A DNA stretch of 64,000 bases from Medicago truncatula (Eukaryota; Streptophyta; Magnoliopsida; Fabales; Fabaceae): NCBI RefSeq assembly GCF_003473485.1, contig NC_053046.1, positions 41,935,832-41,999,831 of the forward strand. The letters are read 5' to 3'. The notes beneath the pieces were generated by a model. That model saw only the letters and a program-made list of their open reading frames with translations. It was not told the DNA's origin and searched no databases. Of this stretch, positions 47,400-60,000 are shown in pieces (position 1 is the first letter of the stretch; every line of letters starts with the position of its first letter). The position numbers and the translations under genes were made by a program.

Positions 47400-49109
47400 C
47401 TATGATATATCATTCGTTCATATAAAATCCTTGTTTATTTAATTAGGTGAAACTCATAATCTTTAATTGTTTCACTGACTTATAAGTTTGACTTAGTTGA
47501 TGGATTAGATTGATAAGGAGGGAGAATGTTTAATTTTGAATGCAAATACTAACTATCTTGATATTTTTCTTTTTAAAATATTACTATGTGTACTGTACAG
47601 CTGTCCTACTTTTTTTAGACATCAAATAAAATATTTATAAAATAACTGAGTTTTTTTGACAAATATAAAATAACTGAGTTGTTACGGCATGCATGACTAT
47701 ATATAATCAACATTTCAAAGGAGTCGACATTTTTTTGTTCAATATCCATGCATGATGCCCTTCTAACCAAATTTATTAATTGATCAAACCTTGGTTCAAC
47801 TTATTTTTTTTTTTTTGGTACATCCTTGGTTCAACTTTACCTTTCAATTGTCAACATTATATTCATTGATGAGTTATGAGATAAAGCAATTTATTTACTA
47901 CATGAATCACAAAATCAACATTAAAATTATTAAGTTATGATTAAAGACATTGATGTCACTAATTTTAGTTCAAACATCAAACTATTAAAAATAGAAAGAA
48001 TATTTGTTGTTGCATTCTTGTTTTTCTTAAGTCGTCACGTATGACTGATGCAATGACCAACTTGTGAGCAATGAGCATGTTGATTTTTTTAATTGAATAC
48101 AAATTTTGACACGATTTTGATATTTTATAAATATTTTTTCTTTCATTGGATGGTGATGAGAACGAGGCAGTAGTATGAGATGTATTTTATACGGTGTCAA
48201 ACATTCAATGTCAATTTTTTGCATTCAAATACTAGCTCTACATTTTTTTGACAATCGAATGGTACGATTATCATTCAAAATTATGTAGTACAACACTAAC
48301 GGTTGAATTGTCATTGGACGGTTTTGATTTCAAGACCAGTAAAACAATTTTGAAAAATAGAATAAAATATATATTAAAATCTAGACCGTTCGATCTCTCA
48401 AACAATTGCCAACGTCATAATTGTGGGAATGCTTCATATTACTCACTGCATTCAATCCAAACTATGAAACACGGACACACACACAACATTGAAAACAACA
48501 TTGACACGGACATATATCAACATCAATAAAATTTTAAAATATTATTTAACTTAATGTAATTATAATAGTCAGTGTCGTATCAGACACAATACGTGTTGGA
48601 TACTAAAATACATCGTCATTCAAAAGTGTCGGTGCATTAGAAGTCTAAAGTGTTGCTTCAAACCAAATAAGTGCCAAATGAGGAATTTTGAAGAAACCAC
48701 GACTTTTTTTTCTGACCCTGTTTCCCAAATTAATTCCACTTTTGACCTCATATGAAAATTAATAACATAAATGACCCACTTTCACTTTTTTTAATTTTTT
48801 TTTTGTCCTGTAGTGGGCCATTACTGCCAATTGAAATGGCGGGAATGACAAATTTTAACACGTTTTCACTTTTTTTAATTTTTTTGTGCCGTTTTTTTTG
48901 TGGGCCATTACCGAGACTCAAAATGGAATATATAAGTTGTATATATTCCGAGACTCAAAACAAGTTGGCATTCTTTGATATATATGAAGGCAAAATACTA
49001 GTTTTTTTTTAGGGAAGGTGAAATACTAGCTAGTAGCAACATTATTTAACACAACTTTTTCTATCGATATGAGTTTCAAATAAATTTAGTTCAATTCATA
49101 TGAATTTCT
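47400..49109. other. Spacer with MITE debris, no gene seen
   Basis: 47440-47890 continues the duplicated 3' flank. 48465-48640 has GACACGGACA and GTGTCGGTGC ends and may be a decayed MITE. 48770-48960 repeats a CACTTTTTTTAATTTTTTT block followed by GTGGGCCATTAC twice. Confidence 0.45.
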
Positions 49110-49819
49110 ACTATTATAAAATAGCAGGAACAATTCATTTTCGGATGCTTAATTGAGTTCAGTTGATGGTGATGAGAGGTGAGGTGTTGTTGTTAGGAGT
49201 TTTGATAGGTATCGTTGTTTTTTGGAGGGGTTTGGTGTAAGCAGCAAGCGTTTAGATTTTGATTTGGTGGTCATTCGCGATAGAGTTAGAGGTTTTAGCT
49301 TATTATTTGGTTTATGCTGGTTTGTGGGGATTTAACTAGGTTTTAGTGTTGGCTTTGGGTTTGGAAGTTTGTTTTTATGGGTGTTGATGATAGTCTTGGG
49401 TGAAGTTGTGTCTTTATTGGTGTTTATGATGTACGATGTATGTATTTTCTTTTAGGTATTTTGCATATATACGACACTTTATCATACATTGTTCCTGTGT
49501 TGTCGTTCATGTTATTTTTGTGCAGAGATTTAGTTACTACTCCCTCTGTCCCTTAATACTTGACACAGTTGACCTTATTACGCATGTCAATGCATAACTT
49601 TGAACTTAAATACCTTGAATAATATATTAGGAAAAATCATGAAAATTTGATATTTTGAAAATACTCATCGAGACGAATCTAACGAAATCTTATATGATGT
49701 TATTTATCTTTGTATATTAGTTGAAAAATACGATCAAAGTTAGTTAGGTCAAAATTAAAAAATTCTAAATGGGTCAAGCATTAAGGGACGAAGGGAGTAA
49801 TAAATTTGGTTGTTTAAAA
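49110..49819 (+). mobile_element. Possible LINE 3' fragment with nested Stowaway
   Basis: G/T-rich DNA at 49150-49537 resumes after the Stowaway as ATAAATTTGGTTGTTT plus an A-run, a layout typical of LINE 3' ends. No coding was recognised, hence low confidence. Confidence 0.35.
49540..49797. mobile_element. Stowaway MITE, 258 bp
   Basis: Starts CTCCCTCTGTCCCTTAATAC and ends TTAAGGGACGAAGGGAG, flanked by TA (49538-49539 and 49798-49799). Confidence 0.9.
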
Positions 49820-50129
49820 AAATATGTCGATAAAACTTTTTAATTGGAAGATATAGAGAATCAATAGTACAAGTACACACTCAACCTATGTGAATGCTTT
49901 CAAATGCATGTATTCAATCTTATGTGGTTGTTAATGCCTTTAAATTTACCAAGAGTGGTACATCATACTGTAAAACAAAACAGGAAAATCCAAAAAGGCA
50001 TTTTAAAATAATCACATAAGTATCCAATGGAATAAATTAATAACCACAGCTGTAGCTTTTTTTTTTTCCTTTCAAAAAAGGTCAAATGCTCAAACACCAA
50101 CACTAATTAAACTCCTTAAACAATAGTAT

Positions 50130-50178
50130 CAGGGACGGATTCCGAAATTTCAATAAGTGGGGTCAAAGTGGTTTATCA
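50130..50178. mobile_element. hAT terminal segment interrupted by the Helitron
   Basis: CAGGGACGGATTCCGAAATT and a G-rich stretch resemble the 3' end of TTF/MYM-type plant hAT elements. The continuation lies beyond the Helitron at 55316, where the transposase C-terminus sits in the matching orientation. Confidence 0.55.
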
Positions 50179-53100
50179 TCTATACTTATTAATAAAGAGA
50201 AAACTTTTATTTAGCGTAGCCTATTTTCTTTCCCAAATTACCCTTCTTCTTTTATGAGAATTTCCCAATTTGCCAGTTAAAACTGAACAACAGTTTGAAA
50301 ACTCCCTTCAAATCCTTCTTCTGTAAACCGTATGTCTTTTATGACTGAGAGAAATAGGGCGAAAGAGAGGAGTTACGATCATCAACTCATCAGAGAAGCC
50401 ACAAGTGGACTTCTGCATACGGTAAATCATTGCTTTATGTCTTTTGTTATCTCTGTGTTCTCAATTTTTCCTTCCTCTTCATAATTATGTGTAATTGAAT
50501 TTTCCATTTATGTATTTTTTTTTTTTTACAATACAGACAACAATTAAGGAAGAATTGTGAAATTTAAGCAAGGAACAATGAAGTGAAAATGAGAGTAAAA
50601 AGGAGTAAGACCAACGGATAACAAGGCAACATCATCTGTAATGACGAAAGAGCATGAGATGACCAACACAGGATAAGAAAATTAGACTGTTTTTTCCGAC
50701 ACTTGGCCACTGCTTGCTCCCATGGTCATTGAACGAGGCGACGTGAGTTACAATTAAGTTTTCTCTCTTATCATTTTGATACGTTAAAATTATTAAAAAA
50801 TTGTTGATTCAGATTATTGAATTTTTTAAAATCTGCAAGTATATATGTTTGTTTCAATTTGATTTTTGTTGTCTCTTTTTTATCACATGTGTCAAATTTT
50901 TCTCCAATTTTCTTACTAATTTTTTCCCCTTATACTCTCCAGAAGAAGGCTGCAATCTTGGGTAAAACTTAATGTTCGTGTTCGTATTCAGTTTTTATAA
51001 GTTAGGGTTTGTTTCCTATGCAAAGTATTGTTTGTGTTTGTGTGAGTTTTAAAAACAATGTAAATTTTGTGTATCATTATTCATGAAACTTAATAACTAA
51101 AGATGTGAAACTTGATTACTAAATGCAATGAGGGTCTATAACATAAATAAAGGCAAACCACCTAATTTTGACATAAAAATGATTAGAACCACTAATTTCA
51201 TTATTTCAGCATTGCAGGCACACAAAAGTGGTAGGCGATGATGACTCAAGACTATGTCTTTACTTTGATAAACACAAGGTAAATATACTGGTTTGATTAC
51301 TTTCTTTCAAGGCTTGGTTAATCTAATTTAGGATGTTTAGTTTTTATTTGAAAATTGATGTTTGACTAGGAGAAGGCTTGCATTAAGTCACAATGTGCTT
51401 TGTATAGCCATAGATTCCACCAACGAAAGATAGATAGAAAAAAGAAAAAAAAAAGGTTTATCTGCATACCAAAGGAAAAATTTGAAGATGATTGTTTAAA
51501 TTAATATTTCCAATTTTTCAAATGGATCCCTTTTGCTATTTGATTTGGATGAGAATATGAATTCGGAAGATAGCTTTCTTCCGTAGTCGGATAATCAACC
51601 AGATTAATATGTTTTGCAAACCATGTTATTAATTTTTAAACACATCCACGTTCTTTCAATTATATAGGAAGGAATAAGAGATGAGAGAAGAGTCTAGACA
51701 TAACATCTACATGTATGTTTCCTTTACAAATTCCGATTTACAATCACAAACCAAAAGAAATTTTTTGTAATTAATCATTGATATATAAATATAATTTTGT
51801 AAAAACAAAAATTAGAAATTAGATAATTCAATTTCAATTTGTGCTTTGTAATTTCGTTGGGGTGCATCCTATTGAGAGTAAGAGAGAGATGAAGAAGGGG
51901 AAAAGGGAGGAAGAAGATGGAACAACTTGATGTAGCCTATTTTCCTCGACCATTAATTAAAGTGTTTAAGGTAAATGCAATTATATAGGCTATTGTTTCT
52001 TATTTTTATCTTTTTCTGTTTGATCTATTAATGATTCATTTCTTATTTTTATGGTCTGCCAAATCTCACCTGTTAATTTTGTGTATGGATGGTGATCCAC
52101 ACACCAACAAAAACATGAAGAAATAAGTTTAGGAAATTTGAAAGGCCTTTTCCTCATCACTGTATTGCCACAAACTAAGGTTATTCTATTAGAAAGGGGC
52201 ATAAAAGCCTAAACAATCACTTCAAGAAGCCTATGCAGAAAGTTATGCGTCGTTGGCAATTTCCTTTTAAATTTCCTTCAATTTACCTTTACTACATTTA
52301 CTTTAAACAATTGCATACACGCATTCCTTATTTTTGCTTTTAAAAATCATATTCCTTCTTTGTTGTGTTAATTGTTGTTCCTGATAAACTTTTAGCAAGT
52401 GTGCTAAAAATATCGAAGTAATAAAATAAGTTCGTATCAAGTTAATATCTAGGATATGTAAATTTTATAAGTTCCTGAGGCAGTAGGTTTGTGTGCATAA
52501 AAAGTAAATAAAATTTGTTGAAAGATGATTTGAGAAGGATGATTAAGCCGATGAATCCCCTATTGTTCTATATGAGTAGTTACCTCCTTTATTTACTAAT
52601 TACTATTCAATCTTTACGACAAATTAACTAAGTAGTTTTGATCAATCTCTTAACTCAAAACCCTTTCCTAAGTTATAACTTTTTAATCTCTTAAACCGAT
52701 TGAATAACCGCGGAAGCGATAGAAGAACGTTAATTCATGAGTCATGATCCTCAATTTTCTATTTCTAGGTTCCTATGTTGAATCAAACAGGATTACTATT
52801 TCAGGATTAAAAGGTAGTGTTAATAGTCATTCAATTCCTAATATCAATTCATGTAATTGCACGAAGCTAGGGTTAATAGTCATACAAAACAATTATCTGA
52901 AAAACAATAAACCGATAGAGTTCCGTCGTTGCCGGCTTTACTCCACAGTTTATATCCCACGGTGCTGTTGTTGTCTTCCCAAAACCATGTGGCCAAAATC
53001 GTGATCTCCTGTACGGCTCACTTTCCCAACGTCCACTTCACTCCGGTATGTGCGGCTGGCTTTCTTATATATAGGGATGTAACCTAGTTCTTTTCTTTCT

Positions 53101-54030
53101 CCACAAGCAAGTCACGCTTTTCTTTAATTTGATTTTCTCAAGCCCAATCTTTTATATGAATATTAAAACCATTGCTTTTGGCACTTCTTGTTTTGCTCTT
53201 GTTTGATCACATAATAAATAATTATGATAATAACCCATAAATTCCAATATTTCCTTGCTTGACTTAATAGACCAAAAAACATTACTTTATTCAAATTGAC
53301 TCTAAATTAAATACTAAACTAATAAAAATAGATTGAAAACTTATTTAAAAAGACTCTAAAAATGTGATATGACGGACTGTCATCAGTTCCATAGAGGAAG
53401 CCACTTCTTCTAACGGTACGAATTACATGCAATATTTCTTGATGATTGAAGAACTGTTTTTGTATTCTATTTCCTTTTTACTCTTCTTGGTTAATACAAA
53501 TTCAGATATAATGGGAAATGTTCCGCATTGATAGAGAAGCTCCTCATATATAGGATGACTGCCAAATTTTTCTCCATATTATCTCTCGGTCTCTTTCTAA
53601 TCCTTTTATGTTGTTGTTTGCATGTGATTTGAGTCCTTATTCCATAATTGTCGCAAAGGGTGAAAGGAAACGACGAAGAGGAAAGGAAGATGGTTACATA
53701 TTAGTAAATATGGTTTAAAGATGCTTGAAGTTTTCAAGTATATTTGATGCTCAATAAATATCTAACTTCCTTTAACATAAAAGGTGGTTACGTATCAGTA
53801 ATTGGGAAATGTATAAGAATATTTACTTAGATAATATTTTATTTGATTTCTCCAAATTTGGTAAGTTAGCATCACTGTTACAACATGGTAACTTTGTACA
53901 TCTACTCCTTTCAATTTTACATTACAACTGTTACATTAATTTAGGTTGGAGAAACAACCTTAAAGAGTGAAAATTGGTGTCAATGTGGAGTAACTGCCAT
54001 CAACTAAGATACACAGAGAGGTTTCTTAAT

Positions 54031-54243
54031 AGTTTTAAATGTATGCTACAAGAATTTAATTGTAACAAGGGTTTGCAATATATAGATACCAGAGGGAATA
54101 TAGTTTTAAATGTATACTACAAGAATTTAATTGTAACAAGGGTTTGCAATATATAGATACCAGAGGGAATATAGTTTTAAATGTATACTACAAGAATTTA
54201 ATTGTAACAAGGGTTTGCAATATATAGATACCAGAGGGATTAT
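54031..54243. repeat. 71-bp minisatellite, three units, in the Helitron
   Basis: Units start at 54031, 54102 and 54173 (AGTTTTAAATGTAT...), each ending in CAGAGGGA followed by ATAT or TTAT. The last two are nearly identical. Confidence 0.95.
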
Positions 54244-55097
54244 AGTTTCTTAAGGAATGGCCTGAAACAGAGTAATAACAAAAATATGAAGAAATACATA
54301 ATATCAACGGAGCATCACAACAATGTTTTTGTAATGGAAAAACTAAGATTGTGATATTTGATATAGGCAGCAGGACTATGAAAGCCACATAGAGTTGGTG
54401 TTGGAACGTTGGTCTTTCTCCTTTGAGGAAGAGAAATGAGAAAAGGGGAAGGTTTGTCGTCATTGGCCATCGGCGAAAAGTATCAATGTGCATCAAGGTT
54501 CTACCATTAATCAAGAAAAAAGTGTTCAAAATGATTTTCTATTTCATACTATGATCAAGTATAATCTTCAGCATCATCAACTTTTTGTTTTTTGTTTTAA
54601 TTTTGTGGTTGCTTTGTTTTATGTGCACTGAAATTGGAACTTTAGAACAAACATAAATTAAAATGAAAAAAAAAAAAAAGAGAACAAGAAAGCTCAAAAT
54701 GTAAGCATACATGTTATGAAATACACTTTGATGAAGTGATTATGCAACAAACTCTATTCTAAGATTCTGAACTGCTAAGTGCTAAAGAGATTAATTTTAC
54801 ATTTGGAATCACAATGAAAAGTTTTTGATAAAGACTTGATATTATAATTTCCCTACGTTTCATTTATATCTATACTTTATTGTGTGCATCGAGGATAGTA
54901 TGAAGTGTGATTGGTGAGAAATATGTCAACTATCTCAGGAATAAAACTGTTTGTATTAATTAATAAATAATAATTACAGTGTGTTCTCTAATACTCTCTT
55001 ATTCTCTTACTATCTAGCTATATCTCTTTATTTATGAAATAACTATTACTCAAAAGTAACATTTTCTTTTTCAACCTATCACTTTTAATTTAGATAT

Positions 55098-55125
55098 ATG
55101 TGTTTGCGCAGTAGAAAATGCGGAC
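55098..55125 (+). repeat. Internal copy of the Helitron 3' subterminal motif
   Basis: GCGCAGTAGAAAATGCGGAC at about 55108 closely matches GCGCAGTAGAAAAAGCGAAC at about 55269, just before the real terminus. The hairpin and CTAG are not reproduced at the internal site. Confidence 0.6.
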
Positions 55126-55527
55126 AAACGAACATTGTATTTTTCTAATTGATTATTGGATTGGTTATTTTGTTTTCACATTTGTGAGTGTTATTATGTG
55201 ATTCATCTATTGTTTTTCAAAACCAAACACGGATAAAAAAAATTGAGAATATTATTTATCTATATTAGCGCAGTAGAAAAAGCGAACAGACGGGCACGGC
55301 CCATCTGGACGCTAGTATATATTTATACAAAAATCTATAAATTCATAACAAATAAAATAATAAGGTCACTATCACTAAACAAAACATTGCAGTTACAATA
55401 ACTATACCATTGTATATCCAAAAACTAAAGACACTTTAATATTGAAGAATTATAATCGCCCTTTTCGTAACTTAATATTTTGAAGTGTTTATGATTTTTT
55501 CTCATATTTTCAACACTATCAAATATA

Positions 55528-55812
55528 TCACTTTATATGTATGTTATCAGACAATGATTCAAAATATCCTATACGATTGCGTATCTGATTCTTCACAAAA
55601 TTCATAGAAGAGAAACTCATTTCAACGTTTGCATTTTTCACTTGCAAAAATAATGCTAACTTCAAAAGTAAGTATTCCATTGGATCAACAGTATGTTTTC
55701 TAGTTTCCACAAACATTCTTGAAAGATCACTAATCCCACCCAAATTAGAACATTGTTGACAAAACGAACATCCATGACATCATTTTCAAGTTGATTCTCG
55801 AATAAGGTTAGG
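55528..55812 (-). pseudogene. hAT transposase C-terminal dimerisation domain, broken
   Basis: From about 55812 the minus strand reads FENQLENDVMDVRF; after a frameshift near 55745 it continues GGISDLSRMFVETRKH, then PMEYLLLKLALFLQVKNANVE and NQIRNRIG. This is the hAT-family C-terminal dimerisation region of TTF-type zinc-finger transposases. Only the C-terminus remains and it is frameshifted, so inactive. Confidence 0.8.
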
Positions 55813-55971
55813 GTTTGAGGTAGCAAAACTATCCAGGATTTATATATGATGATGCATAGATTAGGTATACAGATTTACTTTTGCTGTTTATTTATATAGT
55901 TAAATAATTATTCAAATATGTGAATTCATCAAATATTTAGTTTTGTAAAAACTAATTATAATCTAAAAGGC
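55813..55971. other. Short AT-rich spacer
   Basis: Nothing recognised between the hAT remnant and the TSD of the next MITE. Confidence 0.5.
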
Positions 55972-55980
55972 CTATAAAAA

Positions 55981-56389
55981 GGCAAATTCTATGGTACATT
56001 CACTATATTTGAGTGTACCGATACACTCACTTTTTAAATTCATAGTTAAATGAGTTATTTTTTGAAAAAAAATATTATTTTTTTTATCATTTATTATAAT
56101 AACTAAATCTTATTCATCAAAAGTGTCAACAAGAAATAATTTTTTATTTTTTTAAATTTTTATCACTCATAATTGAGAACATTCATTATTTTTTACGATA
56201 ATATGTAAAAAAAGTTACTATGATTCTTATAAACAATTAAATGATGTTTTTTCTTATGAAATGTTGTTCTATAAAATATAAATATTGACAAATAGTTATT
56301 TACTACATAAAAAATGATCGTTCATTTATAAAATTAAGAAGCAGGAGTACCGGTACACCTCATTTTGTGAGTGCACCGTAGAAGTTTCC
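55981..56389. mobile_element. 409-bp Mutator-like MITE, copy 2, reverse orientation
   Basis: GGCAAATTCTATGGTACATT ... GCACCGTAGAAGTTTCC, flanked by CTATAAAAA (55972-55980 and 56390-56398). Reverse-complement relative of 9207-9615, with the same length of 409 bp. Confidence 0.85.
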
Positions 56390-56398
56390 CTATAAAAA

Positions 56399-57076
56399 TT
56401 AATAAAAAACCTCACTTCAAATTTTGCTTTAATCATTCACGTTTGCTCGGTCAACTTTGTCTGTCGTAGTAACTTCTTTTTACTGGAAATACATATTCAA
56501 TACATAGTTCATTTGCAGTAGTAAAATTTTTGAGACTCGTATTGGTTCAAAAACCACTTTCAAGCTTTTACACCTTAGTATACTCCACCACTTCGTCACT
56601 ATTTAAAACCTTATAGGAGAATATGCATCCATATTTTAGTTTCCCAATCTCCCACAACACAAGATGTTAAATGAGGGAAACCTCATTTTTAATACAACAT
56701 CATGCACTTGTTGAACAAAACCTACATATCTCATGGTGTTTTTCAATTTTAACACGATCATGTAAAAAAAAAAAAAAAAGAGGTTATATCAATATTTAAA
56801 AAAATACCATTTATCTAATAATCTTACTATCAAGGTGAACATCATCAAGGGACTAAAACAAAAGAGAAACATAATTGGTAATATATTTGAATCTCAACAC
56901 AGTCAAAGAACATATTTAAACTCAGTCATTAATGCTTAATCAATTATTGACTCAACTCAAGTTTTTAAGAGGAAAGATAAGCGACTGGTCATAAATCATT
57001 GGTGTTTCAAGCCTAATAAAGGGAACAATACATATCAATTTCTTGACAATGACGACCCTTTAATATCTTTGTTTCT
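56399..57076. other. 3' flank of the CNOT9-like gene
   Basis: AT-rich, no gene seen. The part near 57000-57076 is probably 3' UTR. Confidence 0.45.
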
Positions 57077-60000
57077 TCATCCACTAGGTACCAAAGAAGC
57101 TTGATTCATCCCAAGATTTTCATACAACTTTTTTATGCACCTCCAAGTTGTTGAATCTTCCTAAAAAAATAAAATCAAATATTTAATAATATAAACAAAC
57201 TAAATATGTGAATTAGATCTTTATAAAAACAATTTAAATATCTGAAATAGTTCATACCAATATAATCAAATACTCCACACCTTATGAACAAGACTCTTTG
57301 TGTATGTGTATTATGTAAATTCATATAAGTTAAATATGACACCAAACATAATACAATTTATAAGTTTTATGCTAGCAGGTCTATTTCAACAATAACAAAA
57401 AAAAAAAAAAATTAACAATTAAACGTTGAAGTTTATATTTATTTCAAGAATTTTTTTATATTTTAAATTTTTATTCGATTCCAAAATATTCCTTTTTGTT
57501 GAGCTCCCTCTACAAATACTGCAAGTGTAACACCAAACTTACTAAAGAGGTGTCCCTTCAAAACTCTTAGCCACTAAATTTTTTAATAAAAAATCAGTGG
57601 TCATATTTACATTTGTGCATGATACACAAATCCATTTGCTAGGTTGTGTACCTTAAAGACACCATATAGCAGGTCTCGTCATATCTTTTGTATTGATAAA
57701 GATTAGATCTTGTAATATTAAAACATATTATGTCGTATCCTGTTTATCAAACCGTCCTAAATGAAATATGTATTTAATATATGCAAGAAGTACTTACATA
57801 AAGACAATTGATGAAATTGAAATCTTTGAGCATGTTTGGAAGACAACTTGTTAATGCATCGCGAGCCCTATTTAAACATGAAAATAGTTTTATATGAAAC
57901 TTTGAACGACTATAAAATTCATATTAATGAGTACTTGAGATTATGAAACTTATCAACCAACCTGCTATGTTCAGACAAACGAGAATAGCATCGAATTATA
58001 AGCTTCAACAAACGAGGTGAATGTTGATTCTTAAGACTTGACAACATCATGTCAAAAACTCGAGCTACTGTAAAAAATTGCTCTGCTGTATCACAAACAT
58101 AAGCTAGACCAGCATTGTCTAACAACATTTTCTGAATGATAAATGTTCCAACCTGCATTGATATACAACTTTATAAGCAGATATCAACAGCAAAAGTGGA
58201 TGACAAAAAAATAAAGAAGAAAATAACAACCCAGTCAAATTCATATAAACTAAATGCTCTAAAACTAAATTGGCAAAAACAACAACAATAGAGGAACTAA
58301 CCGATTTTGATGGCTCTTTGTCGTTTTCCATACAGCCTAAGCATAGTGGAATTATTTCATTTGGAAGAAGGAAACTCATGACTTCTTTGGTGTTAACCTG
58401 TGAATATCATTGTATAACAAAAGGAGATTATTATAATTGACAGATTACAAATAAATATGGTATATATGTCGGAAATAAAACATAAAATGAATTTTTGCAA
58501 TCACTTAAAAAGAAGAAATAGTTAGTAAATTTTAATTCTTTCATGATGAATGTAAACTGATCTTAATAAGGTTGATAAGTACTAAATACCTTATATGAAT
58601 TTTCATAGATCTGAATATGAAACTTAAATTGATATAATACAAACATACCAAGAGCACGATAATATTGAAAGCAAACTAAATATTTCACTTTAACAAAAAC
58701 TTCTTTTAGGAGCAACTCAATCGACCATTAAAATTGTTATCAACAATTAATTGATTGTGGGTGAATCTAGCAACTTTAAAAGTTTTAATGGAAATTATAA
58801 GGAATGAATGGTAAATGCATGTGTGATTGTCAGTAGAAGTAAATAGTTTTTTTTGAAATAACTAGCTACTAGCCATAAACTTTAAATAGTCAATAATTAG
58901 TTTTGTTCTTATGTGAATATAATAAATAATTAATCATGCAACTTTTATATTAATGACACATATACGCCATTGTCAAATTTAGTTTCACATTGCTAGATTT
59001 TTGTGACATTATTTTCAGTAACTGTATTCTCTTTTTATTATAGATGTCACCATTAAAACCATTAAAACTTATTAAACACATAGTATTATGCATACAAAAT
59101 AAATCCAACAAATATGTAATACCTTCACCAAAGCACCAATGACTCCAAGACTACCAAGCCTCAACCACTCATATTGTGTTAACTCGCTTGTTGTTTGAAG
59201 GAATGGATATAAATATAAATGCATGTTAGCTGCGGATAATTAAGAAAAGATGAGTGTGAATAATGAAAAGATAATTTTATTCTTCTTCTATAATTTTCCC
59301 ATTCTTAATATAATGGTCTACATTTGACTGCATCCTAAATCTGATTATAAAGAATCAATAATTAGGGTTTAATACCTCCATATCATTAACGATAAAAAAA
59401 ATCTAAACATAACTTTTAGTTCTATCAGTATCAAATTAATATTGTGAACTTGTTAAGTACAAGAGTAGATAGAAATTCAAAAAAATTAAGATGAATAAGA
59501 AAATTCACATTACCATTGAGGAATGACATCTTTGTAGTTGGGTGAGATGCCACACACTATAATGAAAATATGAGAGACGAGTGTTAGAAGAATTAATTTC
59601 ATATTTTTAACATGGCATAATAATTTTAACATGATTGATATTATGGTATTTTGGGTGTATAATAAAAGTTCCAATATGCTAAATACAATATTCAAAACTT
59701 ATCATGACATGCTCATCTCACCATCAGTAATGCAAGAACATCGCACATTCGAGTTGATTGTGTTGGAGTAAGATTCTCTGATGAAAGAGTAGGATATATT
59801 GAAATTATTTCCTGAAAAAATAGCATTACTTGATATAAGTGTATGTAAATCAATAAACATCTTTGTAAAATACTCTCGAACTTAAAACAATGAAAAAAAA
59901 TAGTGTTAATAAAAATGACACTATTTGTCAATTTACAATTGTACGTGGAGATTTGAACTTGTGTCCTTGAACTTACAAAACTAAACTCTTCCAACTGAGC

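Larger units (their letters stand above)
44700..47890. repeat. DUF4408-gene segmental duplication, copy 2
   Basis: Partner of 37370-39280. It is longer because of a hAT insertion (46906-47391) and other AT-rich additions in the promoter (for example 45290-45660). Confidence 0.85.
50179..55315 (+). mobile_element. Non-autonomous Helitron, 5.1 kb
   Basis: Starts TCTATACTTATTAATAAAG and ends GGACGCTAG, inserted exactly between A (50178) and T (55316). Just before the CTAG end, AGACGGGC-ACG-GCCCATCT forms a short hairpin with an 8-bp stem (one mismatch). TC start, CTAG end, 3' hairpin, A-T insertion and no TSD are the hallmarks of Helitrons. No Rep/helicase was seen. The interior includes spliced-gene-like fragments (for example around 50340-50760, 51220-51290, 51900-51970, 52740-53080), possibly captured sequence, but none was recognised. 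Confidence 0.8.

Noticed and set aside
54188..54529. 113-codon minus frame over the minisatellite
   Set aside because: It runs through the 71-bp repeat and has no recognisable domain; chance open frame.
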